Shown here: positions 37,096-46,107 of the stretch, in pieces
Layout of the letters: every line of letters begins with the position of its first letter
Numbering within the stretch: the first letter of the stretch is position 1
From: Hydrogenophilales bacterium
GTDB lineage: Bacteria; Pseudomonadota; Gammaproteobacteria; Burkholderiales; Thiobacillaceae
Length of the DNA stretch: 54,095 nt
Direction: 5' to 3'
NCBI GenBank assembly: GCA_024636675.1
Contig: JAGXGM010000070.1
Span: forward strand, 1 to 54,095
Translations under genes and position numbers: made by a program
Notes under the pieces: generated by a model
Databases searched by the model: none
The model's input: the letters and a program-made list of their open reading frames with translations, nothing else
What the model was told of the DNA's origin: nothing

Positions 37096-38377
37096 ACAGG
37101 ACGTAGTTTTCTTTGGTCAGGTGGCCGGTCCAGTAGGTGCCGGTCTTGGTATCCTCGTTGAGGAAGTCGACGTTGATCTCGGCGATGCCCTTGACGTTTC
37201 GCATGAAGTAATACGAGGCGGTCAGGCTGAGGCTGCGCATGTCGATGCCTTCGTAAATGGTGTCGGTGTTGGCGAGATCGCCGGCGTCGGCATGGTTGTA
37301 CAGCAGCGAGAACGCCCATCGCTCGCTGGGAATGTAGTCGACGCCAGCGAAGCCGCCCTGCCAGCGGTAGTCCCGGTTGGGATCGGCGTCAAGAAAGCCG
37401 TCCCAGGCGTTCCACAGATACTGCACATACCAATAGGTGTTGCCGCCGAAGTCGCCTGACAGGTCGAGGCCGAGGACACGCTTGTCGGTGTCGCGGCTAC
37501 TGCTGTTTATGCCGGCGTCACCGACTGCAATGCTGCGCTGCTTGCCGGACAGGCCGAACAGACCGGCATTCACGGGGCCGATGTCCGTGCTGATGCGGCC
37601 GAACACGGTCTTGGAGTTGTCGTTGTCGAACATCTTGTCGGGCCGGCGGTAGCCCGGGCTGTTGACGTTCAGGTTGTCGACGATGCCGTTGCCGTTGACC
37701 AGGCCTAGGGCAAGCTCGACCGGGCCGACAGCGCGGTCGAACAGCACTCCGCGGTCGTAGGTGATGCCGGCCATGCGGTAAGCCATGAAATCCTGGAAAG
37801 GCATGCGAACCTCGCGCGGAAACATCAGGTCGGAGAGCTGGAACTGGCCGAGTTGCATGCCGGTACCGGTGCCGAAGATGTCGCCATGCCGGAACCAGGC
37901 GTCTTCGACAAGTGCCTCGCCGTTGGCGCCTTTCTCGGCGAGGATGGCGTAGAAGTAATAGGTGATGTTCTCGCTGAGCGGCGCGCTGGACAGGAGCTTG
38001 ACCAGATAGGGAGACTGGAAGTCGGTGGTTGCCGAGTCAGTGGCGCCGGTGAGCGGGTCGATCGATTTGCCCTCGCGCGCCTGTACATAGGCCTGAGCGC
38101 GTACGGCGAGAGGCGGATAGACCGGCAGGGCCAGCATTTTATCTCCGATCTTGGCGGTGCTGTCCTTCCAGTTCGGCAAACGCATATTGCTGGCGACGAA
38201 GTGTTCGCCAAATTTGTTCAGACGGGGGAAGGCGGAGTGGCAAGCGGCGCAGCTGAGGTTGTAGCGGCGCGCGAACTCCGGCATGGCCCAGGCCGTCTGC
38301 ACGCTGATGACCCACAACACTGCGACCTGAAATATCAGCAGAGCATCAGCATATCCATGGCGGGTGATGGGGCGCAT
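37073..38377 (-). CDS. Fused monohaem cytochrome c-porin (Cyc2-like architecture)
   Basis: The 434-residue protein has a signal peptide (1-31), then MPEFARRYNLSCAACHSAFP with a single CxxCH haem site (C43, C46, H47), and a beta-barrel of about 16 strands filling the rest and ending in GFDAAF, with a terminal Phe. This order, and the FAR...CxxCH...FPxLxxFG pattern (here FPRLNKFGEHF), is that of Cyc2-type iron-oxidising outer-membrane cytochromes, though it lacks the LTPFGRxFKLxGY wording of well-known Cyc2 and may belong to a sister group. It could pass electrons across the outer membrane. The ATG at 38377 follows AGGAGGAAG; a longer frame to 38533 has no support. The PEGA-like gene follows in the same operon. 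Confidence 0.8.
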   Translation of the reverse strand: MRPITRHGYADALLIFQVAVLWVISVQTAWAMPEFARRYNLSCAACHSAFPRLNKFGEHFVASNMRLPNWKDSTAKIGDKMLALPVYPPLAVRAQAYVQAREGKSIDPLTGATDSATTDFQSPYLVKLLSSAPLSENITYYFYAILAEKGANGEALVEDAWFRHGDIFGTGTGMQLGQFQLSDLMFPREVRMPFQDFMAYRMAGITYDRGVLFDRAVGPVELALGLVNGNGIVDNLNVNSPGYRRPDKMFDNDNSKTVFGRISTDIGPVNAGLFGLSGKQRSIAVGDAGINSSSRDTDKRVLGLDLSGDFGGNTYWYVQYLWNAWDGFLDADPNRDYRWQGGFAGVDYIPSERWAFSLLYNHADAGDLANTDTIYEGIDMRSLSLTASYYFMRNVKGIAEINVDFLNEDTKTGTYWTGHLTKENYVLFGFDAAF

Positions 38378-38507
38378 GTTAACTTCCTCCTGGCTTGTCG
38401 GCACCGAATCTGGTGGCATCCGTGACGATCGCGCTCGTATGTTGGAGGCAAATCGGCATGTCGCGAATCTAAGCCTAGGCATGAAGTTTGAGAACGTCAA
38501 ACCGGCC

Positions 38508-38532
38508 TGATCATGTAATTTTGAAATGATCA
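38508..38532. promoter_or_regulatory. A/T-rich dyad upstream of the cytochrome-porin gene
   Basis: TGATCAT and ATGATCA form a perfect inverted repeat around an 11-base A/T-rich spacer, about 130-155 bases upstream of the cytochrome-porin start. It could be an operator, or the old end of the hemW transcript, which it touches. Confidence 0.4.
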
Positions 38533-39086
38533 AGTCGGTTTTTGCATGGAATTCAAGACGCTTTTCGATGTTTCGTGTGGCGCGACCGGGTGCGATTGAA
38601 CTTGCAGTTTCCCGTCAGGTTCTGGAACAATCCCGGCGGGCAAAAACAATTCCAGCAGATCGTTCAAAAGACGCGACCCCTGCAGCGTCGGCTTGAGCCG
38701 GCCGGGGTCGGCTTCCTGCAAGTCCCGGGTGCGCGCCCGTTCGAGGGCGGCCGCACAAACGACCAGCGTCTGGCCGGTGCGCTCCTCGGATAGTGTGGCG
38801 GGAACCCCCTTACTAAGGCGCAAGGCGTTCATCATGAGCTCGAATGACAGGTCGCTTCGCGTGAGGGTGCGGGTGTAGGCGACGTGCGCGCCCGCTTTCA
38901 CTTCGTCCATTTGCTGCTGCGGATGCTTGGTGCGCATCTGGCGAACGATGCGGAGGTGGAAGGATGGCTTGCTGTTCCGCCGGCACCAAGGTAGTCGCCG
39001 AACTGCCAGTGGTTGAGGTTGGAGTGAAAAATATGCTCAGGTCTGGATAAGTAGCGCTTCCCTCGCAAATACGGGTTGCGGCGGGT
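38530..39086 (-). pseudogene. hemW: hemW remnant (3' part, frameshifted)
   Basis: Two minus-strand frames together give the last ~180 residues of HemW, the radical-SAM haem chaperone formerly called coproporphyrinogen oxidase-like. The upstream piece reads FHSNLNHWQFGDYLGAG, the downstream piece reads RIVRQMRTKHPQQ, then FELMMNALRLSKGVPATLSE and LLNDLLELFL. The frames differ by a shift near 38970-38985, where the GAGAH turn should be, and the radical-SAM half (with its CxxxCxxC site) is missing. The gene is therefore dead. It is interposed between the cytochrome-porin and stress-protein genes. Confidence 0.8.
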
Positions 39087-39116
39087 CGGGGCGGTGTCGG
39101 ACCTATCGGAAGGTGA

Positions 39117-40013
39117 TTAAACGGGATGGCCGGCGACGAGGACGTCGCTGCTGGAGTAGGCCAGAACATGTTTGGTGACGCTGCCGAGCAGCAGTTCCTC
39201 CAGAGATGACTGGCCGTGCTTGCCCATGACAATGAGGTCGGCATCGAGCGACTGCTCGTGTTCGAGAATGCGCAGGGTCGGCGCGCCATGCACGATCAGG
39301 TGCGTCAACTGTCCCGGTGGAGCCGACAGCCGGTCGATGAACTGCGCCATCGCGTCGATCGCATCCTCGCGCGCCCGCACCCGGTACTGATGGATCTGCT
39401 CCTCGGCGATGCTGGCGAAGCGCAGGGTGCCTTCGATATCGACCTCGAACGCGTGCAGCAGGATGATTTCGGCGTCGGGCAGCCAGCGGTGAGCAGTCTG
39501 CGCCGCCGCCAGAGCATGGACCGAGAAGTCGACCGGCACCAGCACGCGCCGATAGGCACCCTGCGGACGCTGCTTCACCGCGAGCACGGGGCGGCGGGTC
39601 CTGCGCAGCACGCGCTCGGTGGTCGAGCCAAGCAGGAGTTCGCGTACAAAATGCGCGCCGCGTGCGCCCATCACCAGCAGGTTTGCCTGCAGTTCATCGG
39701 CGAGCTCGGTGATGGCATCCAGCGCCGTCCCCTGGGCGATCCGGGTGTTGACCGGGCAGGCGTACTGCGTTCTGAGGCGGGCCGCCAGTTCGGTCAGGGC
39801 CTGCTGCGTCTTGTCGGCGACGCGTGCTTCCATCGCCGGCGCCTCGTCGCGCATCACGCCGCGTAGCCGCACCAGCATCGAGGCACTGACGACATTGGCC
39901 AGCGTGAGCTGCGCGCAGGAATGGGTGGCAGCAAGCTGCGCCGCGCGCTCCAGCGCATGGCGCGCGGGGGCGGAAAAGTCGGTGGCCGCGAGTAGCGATA
40001 GAGATGAAGTCAC
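39117..40013 (-). CDS. Tandem-domain universal stress protein
   Basis: A 298-residue protein made of two UspA domains (~5-148 and ~152-296). Each ends in the ATP-loop pattern: LLVMGARGAHFVRELLLGST (domain 1) and LIVMGKHGQSSLEELLLGSV (domain 2), matching G-2x-G-9x-G(S/T). Such proteins act in general stress and redox adaptation. It overlaps the CPA2 antiporter gene by four bases, so it is co-translated and may modulate that transporter. A broken copy of its 3' end lies at 36248. Confidence 0.92.
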   Translation of the reverse strand: MTSSLSLLAATDFSAPARHALERAAQLAATHSCAQLTLANVVSASMLVRLRGVMRDEAPAMEARVADKTQQALTELAARLRTQYACPVNTRIAQGTALDAITELADELQANLLVMGARGAHFVRELLLGSTTERVLRRTRRPVLAVKQRPQGAYRRVLVPVDFSVHALAAAQTAHRWLPDAEIILLHAFEVDIEGTLRFASIAEEQIHQYRVRAREDAIDAMAQFIDRLSAPPGQLTHLIVHGAPTLRILEHEQSLDADLIVMGKHGQSSLEELLLGSVTKHVLAYSSSDVLVAGHPV

Positions 40014-41689
40014 GATGAGGTCTCCTTGTTTTTTTTAGTCAGTTCGGACGCGGCGATGCGCGCGGCAAGGTCGAGCGCGGCAAAGTCGGCCGCCTGGTTG
40101 AATGGCAGGATGATCTCGACCCGGCCGAGCGTGCGCAGGCTGGCGGCGTCGGCCTCGTCGCGCGCCACGATGGCGATCTGCCCATTGTAATGGTGCTCTT
40201 TCAGCGCATTGAGCAGGGCGTGGTTGGAGGCGCGGTCGGGTAGGGTGCTGACCACCCAGGGCACCCCCGCCAGCGGCAGGGTTTCGATGTAGTCCGGCGC
40301 CTCGCCATCGCCGAAGCGGGCATCCAGCCCGAGGCGCTGCTGCGCCCTCACCACTTCGGGATCGAAGTCCACGCCCAGTACATGAATGTCCTGCTCGCGT
40401 AGCGAATGCGCCAAGCGGTTGCCGTAGCGGCCGAGGCCGAAAATGGCCACGTCGGGGCGCACGCCGTCGTGCGGGGTGTGCTCGACCGCCAGTTCGCGGA
40501 AGGGGCGGCGGCGTTCGAACAGTCCCAGCGAGGGCGCCAGCCAGGCATACAAACGATGCGAGTACAAAATCATGTAGGACGACAGCGCGATGGTGATGAG
40601 GCCGACCAGCGTGGTGAGCCCCAGCGTGTTGGGCCCGACGTGGCCGAGGCTGATACCCATGGCGACGAAAATGATGGAGAACTCGGAGATTTGCGCCACC
40701 GTCAGCCCGGCGAGGAAACCCGTTCTTTTCCGGTAGCCCATGTAGCCCATGATCGCCATCACGATCAGCGGGTTGCCGATCAGCACGAATAGCGACAGCA
40801 CGATGGAGGAACCGATCTCGTCGCCGAGGGTGGAAAAATCGAGCTTGGTGCCGAGGTCGATGAAGAAGAACAGCAGCAGGAAGTCGCGGATGCTGGTGAG
40901 TCGCGCGCTGATCGCTTCGCGATAGGTCGTGGAGGCGAGCGAGAAGCCGGCGATGAAGGCACCGGCCTCCTTGCTGAAGCCGGCGAATTCGCCCGCTGCC
41001 GCCAGCGCAGTGCCCCAGGCGATGGCAAAGATCATCAACAGTTCCTGCGAGCGCGCCAGGGTGTCGACAATGCGCGGCAGCACGTAGCGCATCAACACGT
41101 ACAGCAGGAGCGCGGCGCCGCCCAGGCGCGCCAGCAGGGTCAGCACCAGGGTCGTGCCGCTGACGCCTTCTTCGCCCATGCCGCCGAGCCCGCTCATCAC
41201 CATCATCGCGATCACCACGGCGAGGTCCTGCACGATCAGGAAGCCGACCGCGATGCGGCCGTGCAGCGAGTCGAGTTCGCGCTTGTCCGACAGCAGCTTG
41301 ACGATGATGATGGTGCTGGAGAAAGTGAGCGCCACGGCTATGTAGAGCGCCTCCAGCCAGCCCTTGCCGAGCGCAAGGACGATGAAGAAGCCGAACACGA
41401 TGGTAAAGCTGAGCTGCCCCAGCCCGGTGGCGAGCGCGACCGGGCCGATGTGGCGGATATGGCGCAGATCAAGCTTCAGCCCCACCACGAACAGCAGCAC
41501 GGTGATGCCGATCTGCGCCAGCAGGTCGATCTGGTCGTGCGCCGACACCAGCGAGAATCCTGCCGGGCCCAGCAAAATGCCCACCGCGATGTAGGCGATC
41601 AGGATGGGCTGGCGCAGCCGCACCGCGATCGCTCCCAGCACGGTGGTGATGATCAGGAGCAGGGCGAATTCGTCAAAAGGCTGCGTCAT
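40010..41689 (-). CDS. CPA2-family monovalent cation/proton antiporter with TrkA-N domain
   Basis: A 559-residue transporter of the Kef/YbaL kind. Residues ~1-385 hold 12-13 membrane helices (LLGPAGFSLVSAHDQIDLLA, LTFSSTIIIVKLLSDK, GFLIVQDLAVVIAMMVM with the ion-binding QD). Residues ~412-545 are a Rossmann-type TrkA-N domain beginning VAIFGLGRYGNRLAHSLRE. It lacks the long C-terminal tail of KefC. It likely exchanges K+ or Na+ for H+ and is gated by nucleotide. The partner stress-protein gene overlaps its end. Confidence 0.93.
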   Translation of the reverse strand: MTQPFDEFALLLIITTVLGAIAVRLRQPILIAYIAVGILLGPAGFSLVSAHDQIDLLAQIGITVLLFVVGLKLDLRHIRHIGPVALATGLGQLSFTIVFGFFIVLALGKGWLEALYIAVALTFSSTIIIVKLLSDKRELDSLHGRIAVGFLIVQDLAVVIAMMVMSGLGGMGEEGVSGTTLVLTLLARLGGAALLLYVLMRYVLPRIVDTLARSQELLMIFAIAWGTALAAAGEFAGFSKEAGAFIAGFSLASTTYREAISARLTSIRDFLLLFFFIDLGTKLDFSTLGDEIGSSIVLSLFVLIGNPLIVMAIMGYMGYRKRTGFLAGLTVAQISEFSIIFVAMGISLGHVGPNTLGLTTLVGLITIALSSYMILYSHRLYAWLAPSLGLFERRRPFRELAVEHTPHDGVRPDVAIFGLGRYGNRLAHSLREQDIHVLGVDFDPEVVRAQQRLGLDARFGDGEAPDYIETLPLAGVPWVVSTLPDRASNHALLNALKEHHYNGQIAIVARDEADAASLRTLGRVEIILPFNQAADFAALDLAARIAASELTKKNKETSS

Positions 41690-41788
41690 CGTTTTGTGCG
41701 TGACTCCTCGTGTCGATGGTCATGGCTGGCGGGCTGAAACCATGATGGCCGGCTTTACGGCCACGGACAAGACCGGGCGGGTTCGATT

Positions 41789-43525
41789 TCAGTGCGCATC
41801 CACCAGATGGGTTGGAATTCTCAGGCCCACCTGCCTGATGCGGCCGTCGACGATCGAACGCACCACAAATTCCAGTTTGCCCAGCCGGACGCGGTCGCCG
41901 ACCACGGGCACACCTGGCAGCTTCCGGATGACAAACACCTCCAGCGTCAGGTCGGACATTTCCGGCGGCAACGGCAGACCGTATTGCGCGGCGACATTCG
42001 CCATGATCGATTCACCGTTCAGGATGAAATCGCCATAGAACTGACGCTTATCAAGATAGGCGGGTGCGGGGGGCGCCGCCAGCAGATCGCCCAGTGCGGC
42101 GCTGTCCGCTTCATTTGCCAGGACATACAGCGTGTCCCCGGCGGCCAGTTCCCCGGCCGCATCCGGCACCAAGGCGAGGCCATTGCGCAATACGGTCAGC
42201 AGGCGCGCTTCGCCGGGCAGGCGCAGCGCGCTGGCGGGGCGGCCGATGAACTGGCCGTCTGCCGTCAGCCGGTAGCCGAAAAAGGCATGGCCGCCGGCGG
42301 GTGCCGACGCCAGGTCGAAGCGTTCGGTCGGCGCCGGCGCCGGCGGGACCTGCAGCCGCAGGCGACGGGCCAGGGCGGGGATGGTCCAGCCCTGCAGGGT
42401 CAGCGAGATCAGCACCACGAAGAAGGCGACATCGAGGATCAGTTCCGCCTCGGGGATGCCTGCCAGCAGCGGGAACAACGCAAGGATGATGGGCACCGCG
42501 CCGCGCAATCCCACCCACGCGATGAACGCCTGCTCGCGCCAGGGGAAATGGAAGGGCAATAGACATAGCCAAACAGCCAGCGGCCGCGCGACGAACATCA
42601 GCACCAGCGCGATCGCCAGGGCGGCGGGCGCATGTTCGAGCAGGCTGCTTGGAGAGGCGAGCAGGCCCAGCATGAGGAACATGGCGATCTGCGCCAGCCA
42701 GACCAGGCCGTTGTGCACCTGCAGGATGTTGGTCGATTCGCGCGGCGCGCTGTTGCCCACCACTACGCCGGCCAGATAGGCGGCGAGGAAGCCGCTGCCG
42801 CCCAGCACTGTGGTGAGGCTGTAGAGCGCGAGGCCGCCGGCGAGGACCAGCATGGGATACATGCCGCGCTCCAGCGGCAGGCGGTTGACCAGCCGCACCA
42901 GCAGCCAGCCCCCGCCGAGGCCGGCGACCAGACCCAAGCCCATTTGCTGGATGAACAGCACGAGCGTTCCCCAGTCAGGGGTGCGTTGTCCGGAAAGAAT
43001 CAGCTCGATGAGGGCGATGGTGAGCAGCGCCGCCATCGGGTCGTTGCTGCCGGACTCGATTTCCAGTGTGGCCGACACCCGCTGCTTCAAGGCCAGGCCC
43101 TTGGCGTGCAGCAGCGCAAACACCGCGGCGGCGTCGGTGGAGCCCACTACGGCACCGACCAGCATGCCTTCGAGCAGGCCGAAACCGAGCATCCAGGCGG
43201 CGAACAGGCCGGTCACCACGCAGGTGATGAGCACGCCGACGGTGGCCAGCACGGATGCCGGGCGCAAACCGGCGCGAAAACTGTCGGAACGGGTGTTGAG
43301 GCCGCCGTCCAGCAGGATGACGGCGAGCGCCACGCTGCCCATGGTGTAGGCAATGCCGCTGTCGTCGAACAGGATGCCGCCCGGGCCGTCTTCACCGGCC
43401 AGCATGCCGACCGCCAGGAACACCAGCAGCAGCGGCATGCCGATGCGGTACGACAGCGCGCTGGCAAGGATGGCCAGCAACAGCAGCACCGCGCCGGCGA
43501 GAACGAGTTGATTCAAGAAATCCAC
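41789..43525 (-). CDS. cvrA: K+/H+ antiporter of the CvrA/NhaP2 type (CPA1)
   Basis: A 578-residue antiporter. Residues ~1-390 are a CPA1 membrane domain (VFLAVGMLAGEDGPGGILFD, AVVGSTDAAAVFALL with the TD motif, LEIESGSNDPMA with the ND motif, VGLRGAVPIILALFPLL). Residues ~405-490 are a TrkA-C-type domain and ~495-578 a CorC-HlyC-like domain (LTLEVFVIRKLPGVPVVGDR). This three-part layout is that of the NhaP2/CvrA proteins, which export K+ in exchange for H+ and protect volume under low osmolarity. It is transcribed alone; downstream is the CPA2 gene. Confidence 0.93.
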   Translation of the reverse strand: MDFLNQLVLAGAVLLLLAILASALSYRIGMPLLLVFLAVGMLAGEDGPGGILFDDSGIAYTMGSVALAVILLDGGLNTRSDSFRAGLRPASVLATVGVLITCVVTGLFAAWMLGFGLLEGMLVGAVVGSTDAAAVFALLHAKGLALKQRVSATLEIESGSNDPMAALLTIALIELILSGQRTPDWGTLVLFIQQMGLGLVAGLGGGWLLVRLVNRLPLERGMYPMLVLAGGLALYSLTTVLGGSGFLAAYLAGVVVGNSAPRESTNILQVHNGLVWLAQIAMFLMLGLLASPSSLLEHAPAALAIALVLMFVARPLAVWLCLLPFHFPWREQAFIAWVGLRGAVPIILALFPLLAGIPEAELILDVAFFVVLISLTLQGWTIPALARRLRLQVPPAPAPTERFDLASAPAGGHAFFGYRLTADGQFIGRPASALRLPGEARLLTVLRNGLALVPDAAGELAAGDTLYVLANEADSAALGDLLAAPPAPAYLDKRQFYGDFILNGESIMANVAAQYGLPLPPEMSDLTLEVFVIRKLPGVPVVGDRVRLGKLEFVVRSIVDGRIRQVGLRIPTHLVDAH

Positions 43526-44038
43526 GCGGCTTACCCTGGGTTCCGCCTGGCATGAAGCGGGTGGTGGACGCTATGCAGCAGGGCCGGTTTGCACTGGGTT
43601 TTGTTCATTTTTTTAATGGGGCGGCGGCGTTATGCGTTGTGGATCACGGCTTTTTTCGATTTCCGCCACACTGTAAACGACGAGGCCGAAAAGGAAAATG
43701 CGCCCCGGGCAGCGAGGTCGAGCGCGGCGGTTGCAAACAGCGTCTGCATCACCACCGAAAACGTGTTGACCCACAGAATTTGCACTGGGCGATCGGCAGG
43801 GGGGTCCGGGCAGGTGCCAGCGCGGTCGATCTTCGTTGGCGTACAAGCGATATCTCCGGTTCGGGCAACGCTTGGCTGGAATCGCGGTGAAACGCACGTC
43901 AAGAATGTGGAATTTGTCTCAACGCACCCTACAATTCTGGACACACCTCAAAAATACGGATGCGCAATGCCGGGATTTTCTGTCGCGGGCGCGACGCCGC
44001 AGCCTTTTAACCTTTCCGCTGCTGCGGGCTGAAACTTC
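43526..44038. other. Intergenic region, possible decayed P-type ATPase piece
   Basis: 513 bases between divergent genes. A minus-strand frame (43630-43944) contains ADRPVQILWVNTFSVVMQTL, and the block PVQILWVN matches a conserved stretch in the C-terminal membrane part of cation P-type ATPases. The rest shows no match, so this is at best a short relic. No other gene or strong signal was found. Confidence 0.25.
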
Positions 44039-44590
44039 ATGCTGCCGAAACGTTTTCGCCGCTTTCTCCCCGACCCGCAAACCCTGCGCGAACATCGCGC
44101 GCTGCGCTGGATGGGGCCGATGCTGCATGACCGCCGCCTGTGGCATGTGAACCGGCGCGGGATTGCCATGGGTCTGGCCATTGGCGTTTTCTTCGGTCTG
44201 CTGATGCCGGTGGCGCAGATTGTTTTTGCCGCGATGGCAGCGCTGCTGCTGCGCGCCAATATCCCGGCTGCGGTCGGCAGCACCCTGATCACCAACCCCA
44301 TCACCTTCGCGCCGGTGTACTACGCGGCCTATCACCTTGGAGCCTGGATGCTGGGGCACGCTGACGTGCCGTTGGCCGAGGTCGATCTCGACCGCGTCGC
44401 AGCCAGAACCGAGACCGGGCTGGCGCTGTGGGTGGACCGCCTGTACACCGTAGGACCGCCGCTGGCGCTGGGCTTGCTGACGCTGGCGGTGGTCCTGTCG
44501 GTGCTGATCTTTTTTGCCGTGCACTGGACCTGGCGGCTGCGCGTCATGCGCGCCTGGCAGCGCCGCAAGGCGCGTCGACAGCAGCGCTGA
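44039..44590 (+). CDS. DUF2062 membrane protein
   Basis: The 183-residue protein matches DUF2062: an N-terminal basic segment with the VNRRGIAMGLAIGVFFGLLM block (~38-57), PVAQIVFAAMAALLLRANIP, and GSTLITNPITFAPVYYAAYH (~80-99), followed by two C-terminal helices and a strongly basic tail. Function is unknown. The start ATG is at the edge of the intergenic region with no strong ribosome site. It lies upstream of the cation exchanger on the same strand, about 180 bases away. Confidence 0.9.
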   Translation: MLPKRFRRFLPDPQTLREHRALRWMGPMLHDRRLWHVNRRGIAMGLAIGVFFGLLMPVAQIVFAAMAALLLRANIPAAVGSTLITNPITFAPVYYAAYHLGAWMLGHADVPLAEVDLDRVAARTETGLALWVDRLYTVGPPLALGLLTLAVVLSVLIFFAVHWTWRLRVMRAWQRRKARRQQR

Positions 44591-44768
44591 GGCTTGGGCA
44601 CGGGCTTTTGCCGCTTATGTTCCCCGGCCGGTTGCTGGCTAAAGGCCAAAATTCACCAATACTTGTAAGCGTGAATTGCCGGCATACGGGCGCCCCCGGG
44701 AAGTGCCGGCCGGTGCGTGGATTTCGGCGCTAACCGCCCATCGACCTGGAGCAGACTACCTACCCCTC

Positions 44769-45785
44769 ATGCTGGATATGGCTGTCATCTGGCTGTCTCT
44801 GCTTGTCAGCCTTGGCGTGATCGGCGTGGCGGGCGTCAGGCTTTCGCGCAACGGCGACATCATCGCCGAGAAGAGCGGGCTGAGCCGCGGCTGGGTGGGC
44901 CTGATCATGCTGGCCTCGGTCACCTCGCTGCCGGAGCTGGTCACCGGGCTGTCAGCCGTGACGGTCGCCGATGTGCCGGATATCGCGGTGGGCAACATCT
45001 TCGGCGCCTGCATTTTCAATCTGGGTTTCATCGTGGTGCTGGATTTCCTCTACCGCAAGGAATCCATCTTCACGCGTGCGCGCCAGGGCAATGTGATAGC
45101 CGCCGGCTATGGCATCGTGCTGATCGGCGTTGCCGGCTTCAATCTATTGCTGTATCGCGGAGAAACAGTGCCTTCGATCGGCCATGTCGGCCTCTATACG
45201 CCGGTCATCCTGCTGCTCTATCTGCTGGCCATGCGTACGCTCTACCGCTACGAGCAGTCGCAGGTCGCCGAATTTGTGGAAGATCGCGCCGAGCTTTATC
45301 CGCACATCAGTCTCAAGCAGGCCATTCGCGCCTACGTCATCGCCGCGCTGGCGGTCGTCGCGGCCGGCGTCTGGCTGCCCTACATCGCCGGTGATCTGGC
45401 CGACGCGATGGGCTGGCAACAGAGTTTCGTCGGCACCCTGTTCGTCGCCGCCGTGACGACGGCGCCGGAAATCGTGGTGACGGTTTCCGCCCTGCGAATG
45501 GGCGCAGTCGATCTGGCCATCGGCAACCTGTTCGGCAGCAACCTGTTCAACATTGCCATCCTCGCCATCGACGACCTTGCCTATCTGCGCGGACCGCTGC
45601 TGGCCGATGTTTCGGTCTCGCATGCGGCCTCGGCCTTCTCGGCCATCATGATGAGCGGACTGGCGGTGGTCGGGCTGATCCTGCGGCCGGTATCGCGCGT
45701 TTACCGTACAGTCAGCTGGATCAGCCTGCTGCTGCTCGTCGTCTATCTCTTGAATACCCTGTTCCTCTACCTCTATGGCCACTGA
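44769..45785 (+). CDS. Ca2+/cation antiporter (CaCA family)
   Basis: A 338-residue transporter with two homologous halves. The alpha repeats are visible as LASVTSLPELVTGLSAVTV (with the Pro-Glu ion ligand) and AAVTTAPEIVVTVSALRMG, each followed by the matching VGNIFGACIFNLGF / IGNLFGSNLFNIAI segments. It should exchange Ca2+ (or another cation) for Na+ or H+ across the inner membrane. The ATG at 44769 is chosen because the protein begins directly with the first helix; the ribosome site is weak and an ATG nine bases later is possible. A small frame starts inside its last codons. Confidence 0.9.
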   Translation: MLDMAVIWLSLLVSLGVIGVAGVRLSRNGDIIAEKSGLSRGWVGLIMLASVTSLPELVTGLSAVTVADVPDIAVGNIFGACIFNLGFIVVLDFLYRKESIFTRARQGNVIAAGYGIVLIGVAGFNLLLYRGETVPSIGHVGLYTPVILLLYLLAMRTLYRYEQSQVAEFVEDRAELYPHISLKQAIRAYVIAALAVVAAGVWLPYIAGDLADAMGWQQSFVGTLFVAAVTTAPEIVVTVSALRMGAVDLAIGNLFGSNLFNIAILAIDDLAYLRGPLLADVSVSHAASAFSAIMMSGLAVVGLILRPVSRVYRTVSWISLLLLVVYLLNTLFLYLYGH

Positions 45786-46107
45786 TTCCGGCGAACACCC
45801 CGTTCACTGGCGTGGACTCGACAGTGCGGCGACCGCCGCGCATCTCGGCAGCGACCGCGATCAGGGGCGGGTCGCCGCCGCCGTCATCGGCGGCTTCATC
45901 GGCGCGCCGCAGGACACCATCGCCATCGTGGTCCTGCGCAATCCGCCGGCAAGGGAATCGGTGACCTATAGTCGCGCGGCCCTTGGCGCGGCGCGGCTGG
46001 CGGTGGCGTGCCGGTTAACGCGGCTCAGAGTTCGGACAGCGGTTTTTGCGCGGCCTGGGTGTCGACCGCGCCCATGTGCGCGATCAGCGCAGCCAGATCC
46101 TGGTTGA
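45775..46107 (+). CDS. Possible small protein coupled to the cation exchanger
   Basis: The ATG lies 11 bases inside the end of the exchanger gene, a coupling arrangement. The first ~45 residues (EHPVHWRGLDSAATAAHLGS) recall the N-terminus of cation P-type ATPases, where His-Trp precedes a helical regulatory segment. The sequence then loses likeness, and the last third runs antisense over the MarR gene and is Arg-rich, so the true end is probably lost. It is best seen as a decayed gene or a fragment. Confidence 0.3.
   Translation: MATDSGEHPVHWRGLDSAATAAHLGSDRDQGRVAAAVIGGFIGAPQDTIAIVVLRNPPARESVTYSRAALGAARLAVACRLTRLRVRTAVFARPGCRPRPCARSAQPDPG

Noticed and set aside
44590-44612. A second sigma-54-like box (GGGCAC...TTTTGC)
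   Set aside because: The distance between GG and GC is eleven or twelve bases instead of ten, and the element lies just after a gene end with the next start 160 bases away.
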